This document shows positions 57,196-64,000 of a stretch of DNA of 64,000 nucleotides, one piece after another; the stretch's first letter is position 1, and every line of letters begins with the position of its first letter. A program made the translations under genes and the position numbers. Below the pieces are notes generated by a model. It did no database searches. It saw only the letters and a program-made list of their open reading frames with translations, and was not told where the DNA came from. Source of the DNA: Alteriqipengyuania halimionae (GTDB lineage: Bacteria; Pseudomonadota; Alphaproteobacteria; Sphingomonadales; Sphingomonadaceae); the NCBI RefSeq assembly GCF_009827575.1, contig NZ_WTYR01000001.1, positions 310,001 to 374,000 on the forward strand. Reading direction: 5' to 3'.

Positions 57196-58184
57196 TGCCG
57201 CTCAACGGCTGGCTCATTCTCGACAAGCCGCGCGGGCTGGGCTCGACCCAGGCGGTCGGCCGGGTCAAGCGCGCGATCCGCGAGGCCGGCCTGCCCAAGA
57301 CCAAGGTCGGCCATGGCGGCACGCTCGACCCGCTGGCCGAAGGCGTGCTGCCGATCGCGCTGGGCGAGGCGACCAAGCTCGCCGGCCGTATGCTCGACAG
57401 CGACAAGATCTACGAGTTCACGGTCCAGTTCGGCGAACAGACCGACACGCTCGACACCGAGGGCGAGGTGGTTCGCACCTCCGACCGGCGCCCGCCCATG
57501 GCGGCGGTGGCCGCGGTGCTCGAGCATTTCACGGGTCCGATCGAGCAGGTGCCGCCGAAATATTCGGCGCTCAAGGTCGACGGCCAGCGCGCCTACGACC
57601 TTGCCCGCAAAGGCGAGGAGGTCGAACTCGCGACGCGTAGTGTGACGGTGCATTCGCTCGTTTTCGCCGGGGGTGCGCGCGACGATAACGAGCTCGCGAT
57701 CTCGGCGTTCGCGCTCGGTACCGGGCGACACGACGCGCTCGATCCTAGCGCGCCGATCGAATTTGCCGAGGCGGTGACGCTCGTCGCGCATGTCTCCAAG
57801 GGCACGTATATCCGGTCTCTTGCACGGGATATCGCGCATGCGCTTGGAACGGTCGGGCACGTTACCTATCTCCGTCGCATCAAGGCCGGTCCCTTCACCG
57901 AGACGCAGGCGATTTCGCTGGACAAACTGGACGAAATCTCTAAGGGCGCGAGCCTTGAAGACCTGATCCTGCCGCTGGAGGCGGGGCTGGACGGTATCCC
58001 GGCCCTATCCCTCGACCCGGACGATGCGCAGGCGGCCCGCCAGGGCCGGGTCGTTTCCGGACTGCCCCATGCCGACGGGCTCTACTGTGCGACCCACCGC
58101 AATGTGCCGGTGGCGCTGGTCGAACTCGCAGGCGGGACCATGAAAGTGGTTCGGGGTTTCAACCTACCGGATACCGCGGAGTAA
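57195..58184 (+). CDS. truB: tRNA pseudouridine(55) synthase TruB
   Basis: A 329-residue pseudouridine synthase that isomerises U55 in the T-loop of tRNAs. The catalytic aspartate is in HGGTLDPLAEGVLPIALGEA; other family motifs are KIYEFTVQFGEQTDTLDTEG and CHVSKGTYIRSLARDIAHAL (seen as HVSKGTYIRSLARD). ATG 57195 overlaps the M50 protease stop; GTG 57192 is an alternative. Followed 6 bp later by rpsO. Confidence 0.96.
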   Translation: MPLNGWLILDKPRGLGSTQAVGRVKRAIREAGLPKTKVGHGGTLDPLAEGVLPIALGEATKLAGRMLDSDKIYEFTVQFGEQTDTLDTEGEVVRTSDRRPPMAAVAAVLEHFTGPIEQVPPKYSALKVDGQRAYDLARKGEEVELATRSVTVHSLVFAGGARDDNELAISAFALGTGRHDALDPSAPIEFAEAVTLVAHVSKGTYIRSLARDIAHALGTVGHVTYLRRIKAGPFTETQAISLDKLDEISKGASLEDLILPLEAGLDGIPALSLDPDDAQAARQGRVVSGLPHADGLYCATHRNVPVALVELAGGTMKVVRGFNLPDTAE

Positions 58185-58190
58185 GAAGAA

Positions 58191-58460
58191 ATGTCGGTCA
58201 CTGCCGAGAAGAAAAACGAAATCATCAAGGATAACGCCACCACCAAGGGCGATACCGGTTCGCCGGAAGTCCAGGTCGCGATCCTGACCGAACGTATCCG
58301 CAACCTGACGGATCACTTCAAGGACCACCACAAGGACAATCACTCGCGTCGCGGGCTCCTCATGATGGTCAACAAGCGCCGCAACCTCCTTGCCTATCTC
58401 AAGCGCAAGGATCTGGGACGCTACAACGATCTGATCCAGAAGCTGGGTCTGCGTAAATAA
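58191..58460 (+). CDS. rpsO: 30S ribosomal protein S15
   Basis: An 89-residue S15 that binds the central domain of 16S rRNA early in 30S assembly and often autoregulates its own mRNA. Starts [20 protein letters not shown]; the conserved [16 protein letters not shown] and [20 protein letters not shown] match S15. It sits between truB and pnp, the usual order, and is followed by an intrinsic terminator-like hairpin where pnp processing may occur. Confidence 0.98.
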   Translation: MSVTAEKKNEIIKDNATTKGDTGSPEVQVAILTERIRNLTDHFKDHHKDNHSRRGLLMMVNKRRNLLAYLKRKDLGRYNDLIQKLGLRK

Positions 58461-58470
58461 GAGTTTCGCG

Positions 58471-58502
58471 AGAGGCGGCTCCCACAAAGGGCCGCCTCTT
58501 TC
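58471..58502 (+). terminator. Hairpin after rpsO (terminator or RNase processing site)
   Basis: GAGGCGGC (58472-58479) pairs with GCCGCCTC (58491-58498), followed by TTTC. In E. coli the rpsO-pnp gap holds such a terminator and an RNase III site; the same role is inferred here. Confidence 0.8.
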
Positions 58503-58639
58503 GCATCCGGCTTCCTTTGCAATCCGGCAAGGGTGGCTTTCTGGGGCGACAAGACAAGCCCCGCACCGGACCGGGACGGTATCCCCGGCAGTAGGCCCCG
58601 CCGATGCAATCAGGCGCGGCGGGTCATTTAGGAAAATAC

Positions 58640-60904
58640 ATGTTCGACAAGAAAACCGTATCGATCGAGTGGGGCGGAAAAACCCTCACCCTCGAAACCG
58701 GCCAGATCGCCCGTCAGGCAGACGGCGCCGTTTTGGCCACCTATGGCGAAACCGTGGTGCTGTGCGCCGTGACCGCCGCCAAGAGTGTTCGCGAAGGGCA
58801 GGACTTCTTCCCGCTGACCGTCCACTACCAAGAAAAATTCTCCGCTGCGGGCCGTATCCCGGGCGGCTTCTTCAAGCGCGAAGGTCGCGCCACGGAGAAG
58901 GAAACGCTGACCTCGCGCCTGATCGACCGCCCCGTGCGGCCGCTCTTCCCCGAAGGTTTCTACAACGAAATCAACGTGATCTGCCAAGTCCTGTCGTATG
59001 ATGGCGAGACCGAGCCCGATATCGTTGCGATGATCGCCGCCTCGGCTGCGCTGACCATCTCGGGCGTGCCCTTCATGGGCCCGATCGGCGGCGCACGCGT
59101 CGGATTCCGCAATGGCGAATATGAACTGAACCCGTCGCTCTCGTCTGCACTTGATGAAGAAGGTCGTCTCGACCTCGTCGTCGCCGCAACGCAGGACGCG
59201 GTGATGATGGTCGAATCCGAAGCCAAGGAGCTGACCGAAGAGGAAATGCTCGGCGCCGTCATGTTCGCGCATGATGAAAGCCGCAAGGTCATCGGTGCGA
59301 TCATCGATCTGGCCGAGCAGGCTGCCAAGGATCCTTGGGATATCGACCAGTCGGACGATACCTCGGCGATCAAGGAAAAGCTGCGCGGTATCGTCGGTGA
59401 CGACATCGCCGCTGCTTACAGGCTGACCGACAAGTCGGCCCGCTCGGATGCGCTCAACGACGCGCGCGCCAAGGCCAAGGAAGCCTTCGCCGACGATGAG
59501 CCGCAGACGCAGATGGTCGCCAACAAGGCGGTCAAGAAGCTGGAAGCGGAAATCGTTCGCGGTGCCATCCTAAAGGACGGCCAGCGCATCGACGGTCGCA
59601 AGCTCGATCAGGTTCGCCCGATCGAAGCGATGGTCGGCCTGCTGCCCCGCACCCACGGTTCGGCGCTGTTCACGCGTGGTGAGACGCAGGCGATCTGCAC
59701 CACCACGCTGGGCACCAAGGATGCCGAGCAGATGATCGACGGCCTCGAGGGCCTGAGCTACTCGCCCTTCATGCTGCACTACAACTTCCCGCCCTATTCG
59801 GTCGGCGAAGTGGGCCGCTTCGGCTTCACCAGCCGCCGCGAAACCGGTCACGGTAAGCTCGCATGGCGTGCGCTGCACCCTGTGCTGCCGAACCACGAGG
59901 ACTTCCCGTACACGATCCGCATCCTGTCGGACATCACCGAGTCCAACGGCTCGTCCTCGATGGCGACCGTGTGCGGTGGCTGTCTGTCGATGATGGATGC
60001 CGGCGTTCCGATCGATCGTCCGGTCTCGGGCATCGCGATGGGCCTGATCCTCGAAGGCGACGACTTCGCCGTCCTGTCGGACATCCTGGGTGACGAAGAT
60101 CACCTCGGCGACATGGACTTCAAGGTCGCCGGTTCGGAGAATGGCATCACCTCGCTCCAGATGGACATCAAGGTTGCCGGGATTACCAAGGAAATCATGG
60201 GCAAGGCGCTGGAACAGGCGAAAGCCGGCCGTGCGCACATCCTGGGTGAAATGACCAAGGCGCTGGGCTCGGCCCGCACCGAGGTTTCCGAGCATGCTCC
60301 GCGCATCGTCACCATGGAAATCGACAAGTCGAAGATCCGTGACGTGATCGGCACGGGCGGCAAGGTCATCCGCGAAATCGTCGCAGAAACCGGTGCCAAG
60401 GTCGACATCGACGACGAAGGGATCATCAAGATCTCGTCCTCCGACAATAGCCAGATCGAAGCCGCCAAGGCCTGGATCGAAGGCATCGTCGAGGAAGCCG
60501 AAGTCGGCAAGATCTACACCGGCAAGGTCGTCAACATCGTCGATTTCGGTGCGTTCGTGAACTTCATGGGTGGCAAGGACGGCCTCGTCCACGTCTCCGA
60601 AATGAAGGAAGAGCGTGTCGACAAGCCGACCGACGTCGTGTCGGAAGGCCAGGAAGTGAAGGTCAAGGTTCTCGAGATCGACCAGCGCGGCAAGGTCCGC
60701 CTGTCGATGCGCGTCGTGGACCAGGAAACCGGCGAAGAGCTCGAGGACACCCGCCCGCCGCGCGAATCGCGTGGTGGCAGTGACCGTCGCGGGCCGCGCG
60801 GCAGCCGCGATCGCAATCCCGATCGTGGCGGACGCCGCGGCGATCGCGACGGCGGCGGCAAAAGCGGTGGCGAAGGCCACGTTCCGGACTTCCTGAAGGA
60901 CTGA
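58640..60904 (+). CDS. pnp: Polyribonucleotide nucleotidyltransferase (PNPase)
   Basis: A 754-residue trimeric 3'-5' exoribonuclease that uses phosphate to degrade RNA and takes part in the RNA degradosome. Two RNase PH domains (first starting [20 protein letters not shown], second near [20 protein letters not shown]) flank a helical linker; then KH ([20 protein letters not shown], about residue 555) and S1 ([20 protein letters not shown], about residue 625). An Arg/Gly/Asp-rich tail ([20 protein letters not shown]) ends the protein. ATG 58640 fits the family start [13 protein letters not shown]. Confidence 0.98.
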   Translation: MFDKKTVSIEWGGKTLTLETGQIARQADGAVLATYGETVVLCAVTAAKSVREGQDFFPLTVHYQEKFSAAGRIPGGFFKREGRATEKETLTSRLIDRPVRPLFPEGFYNEINVICQVLSYDGETEPDIVAMIAASAALTISGVPFMGPIGGARVGFRNGEYELNPSLSSALDEEGRLDLVVAATQDAVMMVESEAKELTEEEMLGAVMFAHDESRKVIGAIIDLAEQAAKDPWDIDQSDDTSAIKEKLRGIVGDDIAAAYRLTDKSARSDALNDARAKAKEAFADDEPQTQMVANKAVKKLEAEIVRGAILKDGQRIDGRKLDQVRPIEAMVGLLPRTHGSALFTRGETQAICTTTLGTKDAEQMIDGLEGLSYSPFMLHYNFPPYSVGEVGRFGFTSRRETGHGKLAWRALHPVLPNHEDFPYTIRILSDITESNGSSSMATVCGGCLSMMDAGVPIDRPVSGIAMGLILEGDDFAVLSDILGDEDHLGDMDFKVAGSENGITSLQMDIKVAGITKEIMGKALEQAKAGRAHILGEMTKALGSARTEVSEHAPRIVTMEIDKSKIRDVIGTGGKVIREIVAETGAKVDIDDEGIIKISSSDNSQIEAAKAWIEGIVEEAEVGKIYTGKVVNIVDFGAFVNFMGGKDGLVHVSEMKEERVDKPTDVVSEGQEVKVKVLEIDQRGKVRLSMRVVDQETGEELEDTRPPRESRGGSDRRGPRGSRDRNPDRGGRRGDRDGGGKSGGEGHVPDFLKD

Positions 60905-60929
60905 TCCTTCGGCGAATACGAATAGGAGA

Positions 60930-60962
60930 GGGCCGCGGCGTTAGCGTCGCGGCCCTTTTTCT
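60930..60962 (+). terminator. Intrinsic terminator of the rimP-pnp operon
   Basis: An 11-bp stem (60930-60940 with 60945-60955, TTAG loop, one G-U pair) followed by TTTTTC lies 26 nt after the pnp stop. Confidence 0.92.
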
Positions 60963-61015
60963 TTGCGGTTGAACGATTTCCTTGCCAGACGCCGCGGTTG
61001 AAGGATGAAACGACG

Positions 61016-62059
61016 ATGAATTCGAAGAAGGGTTTGCGGGGGCTTGTCGGTCGGTTGCCGATCGCACGGAATCGACCCTGGATAGGCTACGGCGCGGCAC
61101 TGGCGCTGACGCTTGTCGCTTGGTTCGTCCGCTACGAAATCGGGAACGACCTGCCCCCCGGCTTTCCCTACGTCACTTTCTTTCCGGCGGTCATTTTCGC
61201 CGCATTCTTTTTCGGCGCGCGCGCCGGGAGCCTGGCGGCGGTATTGTGCGGGTTGCTGGCGTGGTATTTTTTCATCGCTCCGTTTGAAAGCTTCGCACTT
61301 AGCTTCAATTCGACGGTCGCCCTGGCCTTCTATGCCTTCATCGTCACGGTCGATATTTCGCTGATCCACTGGATGCAGAGCGCCAACGGTGCGCTCGACG
61401 AGGAGCGCCGCCATTCGCTGGCGCTGAAGGAAAACACCGAAGTATTGTTCAGCGAGCTGCAGCACCGGGTCGGCAACAACCTCCAGATGGTCGGCTCGCT
61501 GATCGCCCTGCAGAAGAACCGCCTGACCGACGAAAGCGCACGCGACGCACTCGACGAAGCATCGCGCCGGCTCGGGCTGGTCGGGCGCATCCAGCGCCAG
61601 CTTTACGATCCCAAGGGCGCGCAGGTGAGCCTGGCTGCCTATATTGACCAGATCTGCCGTGACGTGATCGCCGCGTCCGGGCGCGAGGGGATCGATTACG
61701 AATTCACCGCGCAGGCCGACACCGTGCTGCCCCCCGACAAGGCGATCCCCACCGCACTGGTCGTTGCCGAAGCGCTGAGCAACGCGATCGAGCACGGCTT
61801 CGGTTCGGCCGACGCCGGACAGGTGGTGGTCACCGTCGCGCCGCACGAGCACGGGATGGAAGTGATCATCGGCGATAACGGGAAGGGGCTGCCGACAGGC
61901 TTCGACCTTGCCAAGTCCGAAAGCCTGGGGCTGAAGATTGCTCGCACGCTTGCGCAGTCGCTCGGCGGCGAATTTGCGATGGACGCCGGCCCGGTCGGGC
62001 AGGGCACCATCGCGCGCCTCCAGATCGCGACCGAATTTCCCGCCCCGCCGGAGACCTGA
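61016..62059 (+). CDS. Membrane sensor histidine kinase (DUF4118 + HisKA_2)
   Basis: A 347-residue kinase. The N-terminal half is a KdpD-like DUF4118 membrane domain with four helices (YVTFFPAVIFAAFFFGARAG, ending in ALAFYAFIVTVDISLIHWMQ). The phosphoacceptor histidine is in LFSELQHRVGNNLQMVGSLI (HisKA_2 family), and the ATP-binding domain carries the N-box VAEALSNAIEHGFG and the G-box IIGDNGKGLPTGF. ATG 61016 is preceded by AAGGA about 10 nt away. HisKA_2 kinases of this kind often feed receivers in the general stress response; no response regulator is adjacent. Confidence 0.88.
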   Translation: MNSKKGLRGLVGRLPIARNRPWIGYGAALALTLVAWFVRYEIGNDLPPGFPYVTFFPAVIFAAFFFGARAGSLAAVLCGLLAWYFFIAPFESFALSFNSTVALAFYAFIVTVDISLIHWMQSANGALDEERRHSLALKENTEVLFSELQHRVGNNLQMVGSLIALQKNRLTDESARDALDEASRRLGLVGRIQRQLYDPKGAQVSLAAYIDQICRDVIAASGREGIDYEFTAQADTVLPPDKAIPTALVVAEALSNAIEHGFGSADAGQVVVTVAPHEHGMEVIIGDNGKGLPTGFDLAKSESLGLKIARTLAQSLGGEFAMDAGPVGQGTIARLQIATEFPAPPET

Positions 62060-62062
62060 GAC

Positions 62063-62740
62063 ATGCTGCCGCGCGAGACCCTGGCCACCGCCCGCATCCC
62101 CGATGGCGAGGAATTGACGCTCGTTTCGCACGGGCGCGATTTCATCATCATGCTCGGCCGCGACGAGCTGATGGGCACGCGGATGCAGTTCTCCGAAGAA
62201 CAACTCGCGGTGCTGACGCTGGCCGAGCTCGGTGCGAAGGCTCCGCGCGTGTTGATCGGCGGTTATGGTATGGGCTTCACCTATCGCGCCGCGTTAGGTG
62301 CCGTGGGCGATAGCGGCGAAGTGGTGGTCGCCGAGATCGTGCCGGAAATTCTCGATTGGGCGAGAGGACCGCTTTCCTCTCTCACCGGTGATAGCCTCGA
62401 CCATCCGCGTGGAGAGGTGGTGTTATGCGACGTCGCAGCGCTGATCGACGATGCCAATGATGGCACCACCGGTAAGTTCGATGCGATCCTGCTAGATGTC
62501 GATAACGGGCCCGACGGGATCGTGCGCGATCCCAATGACCGCCTCTACACCCGCACGGGTTTGGCCAAGGCGCGCGAGGCGCTCAACCCCGGCGGAATCC
62601 TGTCGGTGTGGTCTGCCGCCCCCGATCACAAGTTTACACGGCGGCTGAAGGATGCCGGCTTTCACGTGGACGTGCGTGAAGTGCGGGCGAGGCCCAACAA
62701 TAAGGGTCCGCGCCACACGCTCTGGTTCGCGCGCAAATAG
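62063..62740 (+). CDS. Spermidine synthase-like methyltransferase-fold protein
   Basis: A 225-residue Rossmann-fold protein of the spermidine synthase-like superfamily. It contains the glycine-rich VLIGGYGMGFTYRAALGAVG S-adenosyl pocket, EVVVAEIVPEILDWARGPLS, and DAILLDVDNGPDGIVRDPND. It lacks the N-terminal beta-strand domain of true SpeE and the tyrosine/aspartate pair needed for aminopropyl transfer is not clear, so a methyltransferase or unknown role is more likely. It starts 3 bp after the kinase stop, so they are cotranscribed. Confidence 0.82.
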   Translation: MLPRETLATARIPDGEELTLVSHGRDFIIMLGRDELMGTRMQFSEEQLAVLTLAELGAKAPRVLIGGYGMGFTYRAALGAVGDSGEVVVAEIVPEILDWARGPLSSLTGDSLDHPRGEVVLCDVAALIDDANDGTTGKFDAILLDVDNGPDGIVRDPNDRLYTRTGLAKAREALNPGGILSVWSAAPDHKFTRRLKDAGFHVDVREVRARPNNKGPRHTLWFARK

Positions 62741-62809
62741 GCCTTCACTCTGGCGTCGAAGGGCAAATCTCCCTAGCCTCCCCGCAAAGCAATCCGGCGC
62801 GAGGGGACG

Positions 62810-64000
62810 ATGGCCAAACGTATACAGGGGCAGCTCATAGGTGCTGCGGCGATCGCTACCGGTTTGCTGGCAGCGACACCTGTAAGCGCAAGCAGCGATA
62901 TGGGCTGCTACTTCTCCGTCTCGCTCGAAAACGCGACTTCGACGTGCAGCAACACCGCTGCGATCGCGCCGGGCAACGATAGCCGGGTCAATCTCATCCT
63001 GCTGATCCGTGATGCGCGCGGCCTCCGGCCGATGCCGACAAGCCGCCCGGAGCCGGGGCCGTGGAGCGAGTTCGATTCGACCCATTTCGGCCTCGACGAT
63101 ATCTGGCAGGCCTATTGGCCACGCAAGGAGGAAGAGGACGGGGATAGATACGGGGCGTTTGGCGGTTCGCGCTGCCAGAGCCTGGAAAGCGGCACCGCCG
63201 CGTTCACTTCGGCACTCGAGGCGGCAGGGGGCGTACTTGCACCGGTCCAACGCTCACTCATCAAAGGTCGCGACGCGCTTGGTGCGACCTGCGCTGCCGA
63301 CGCCAGGGCGGGCCGCGCAGGGCTGGAATTCTATGTGCCATCGCGGGGCGTTGCCAATGCGTTCTATCGTTACCTCGTGGCGTCGAACGCGTTCTACGCC
63401 GGAGAGTGGAACCTGGCGCGGCGCGCCTATCGCAGCCTGACGAAGTCCGACGATCCGTGGGTGCGCGAAACCGCGCTCTATATGCTCGGACGCGTCGACA
63501 TCAATGCAGCGCAGGATGGCGCCTTCGGCCAATGGGGTGATTTCCTGGGGGCGGCCAAGGCCAACACTGCCGAAGCCGAGCGGGCGGGGCGGTTGTTCGA
63601 CCTCTATCTCTCGGCCTATCCGGACGGCCGCTATGCGAAATCGGCGCGCGGCCTGAAACGACGCGGCATGTGGCTGGCGGGCCAGCGCAAGGCGCTTACG
63701 CATACTTATGCCGAGGCGATGGCAACGCTCGATCCGGCCAGCAGCGATTTCTCCCGTATGCTCGACGAGATCGATAATATCGTTCTGCGGGATGGCGAGA
63801 TGGTAGAGGCGTTGGTCGATCCGTTGCTCCTGGCCACGCGCGATCTCATGCGGATGCGGCGTTTCCCGGGCTCGGAGAGCGATGAGGGAGACGATCTGAT
63901 CTCCACTGCCGTGCTCGCCGCGCAAGCGCCGCTCTTCGAGGGGCGGCGAGAGCTCTTCACCTTTCTCCAGGCCAATCACGCCTATTACGTCGCGCGCGAT
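62810..64000 (+). CDS. Secreted helical-repeat protein (3' end beyond the window)
   Basis: The frame opens at ATG 62810 (GAGGGGA upstream) and stays open to the window's last base, 397 codons, so the C-terminus is missing. A signal peptide (MAKRIQGQLIGAAAIATGLL, ending TPVSAS) is followed by a cysteine-containing domain (GCYFSVSLENATSTCSNTAA) and, from about residue 180, helical TPR-like repeats (YRYLVASNAFYAGEWNLARR and LYMLGRVDINAAQDG). I do not recognise a family; periplasmic or outer-membrane location is inferred from the signal peptide. Confidence 0.75.
   Translation, partial: MAKRIQGQLIGAAAIATGLLAATPVSASSDMGCYFSVSLENATSTCSNTAAIAPGNDSRVNLILLIRDARGLRPMPTSRPEPGPWSEFDSTHFGLDDIWQAYWPRKEEEDGDRYGAFGGSRCQSLESGTAAFTSALEAAGGVLAPVQRSLIKGRDALGATCAADARAGRAGLEFYVPSRGVANAFYRYLVASNAFYAGEWNLARRAYRSLTKSDDPWVRETALYMLGRVDINAAQDGAFGQWGDFLGAAKANTAEAERAGRLFDLYLSAYPDGRYAKSARGLKRRGMWLAGQRKALTHTYAEAMATLDPASSDFSRMLDEIDNIVLRDGEMVEALVDPLLLATRDLMRMRRFPGSESDEGDDLISTAVLAAQAPLFEGRRELFTFLQANHAYYVARD

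Noticed and set aside
59570-60880. 436-codon minus-strand open frame opposite pnp.
   Set aside because: Shadow frame; PNPase on the plus strand is unambiguous.

Overview
The window looks like chromosomal DNA of an alphaproteobacterium of the order Sphingomonadales, most likely family Erythrobacteraceae. The grounds are high GC content, the carotenoid hydroxylase CrtZ, HWE/HisKA_2-type sensor kinases, a plant-type glutamate-cysteine ligase, the alphaproteobacterial ATP synthase zeta inhibitor, a DUF3297 protein and the rimP-nusA-ylxR-infB-rbfA-truB-rpsO-pnp order. The assignment is by protein recognition only, with no database search.

Layout. 1-3.4 kb: 3' part of a Baeyer-Villiger-type flavin monooxygenase, a CinA/MoaB-domain protein, and an ECF sigma factor with its RskA-like anti-sigma. 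3.6-5.1 kb: a short YadA-like surface protein. 5.2-9.3 kb: rplA, rplK, nusG and secE on the minus strand, interrupted by an OmpA-domain remnant and a plus-strand HWE kinase/response regulator pair. 9.5-14.5 kb: an AGCS amino acid symporter, a GT-C glycosyltransferase, GtrA, GT2 and a 49-residue peptide. 14.6-20.4 kb: an envelope and regulation block with a second YadA-like protein, a lipoprotein, a secreted protein, a HTH regulator fused to an apparently dead alpha/beta-hydrolase, and a divergent LuxR-type regulator. 20.5-32.7 kb: HNH protein, TrhO, GST, tRNA-Val, DUF3297, lipoprotein, AstD, SelO, hydrolase, GT4, a YfgM-like protein, BamB and an ICMT-like membrane protein. 32.7-36.6 kb: GshA, RsmE, UbiA and a YhhQ-type transporter. 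36.6-37.4 kb: tRNA-Arg with a 17-bp duplicated 3' end bracketing a roughly 660-bp integrated remnant. 37.4-45.4 kb: ABC exporter, Nudix, a candidate small RNA, GrxD-BolA-zeta, quinone reductase, DNA glycosylase, thioesterase, CrtZ, YbaN and SufE. 45.5-49.7 kb: a phage-shock (psp) locus with a near-perfect sigma-54 promoter and divergent pspF. 49.8-60.96 kb: the rimP to pnp translation and RNA operon. 61-64 kb: a sensor kinase, a spermidine-synthase-like methyltransferase and the start of a secreted protein cut by the window edge.

How the genes work together. Much of the window is core information processing (ribosomal proteins, NusA/G, IF2, RbfA, TruB, PNPase). The more unusual parts concern envelope sensing: the psp operon carries four extra small membrane/coiled-coil proteins sharing a PspB-like tail motif, a 52-residue leader membrane peptide and a PspA with a second upstream in-frame start. 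Two YadA-like proteins sit beside regulators: an ECF sigma/anti-sigma pair, and a pseudo-hydrolase/LuxR pair. The best candidates for undescribed biology are the psp expansion, the HTH/pseudo-hydrolase plus LuxR pair, and the short YadA-like proteins.
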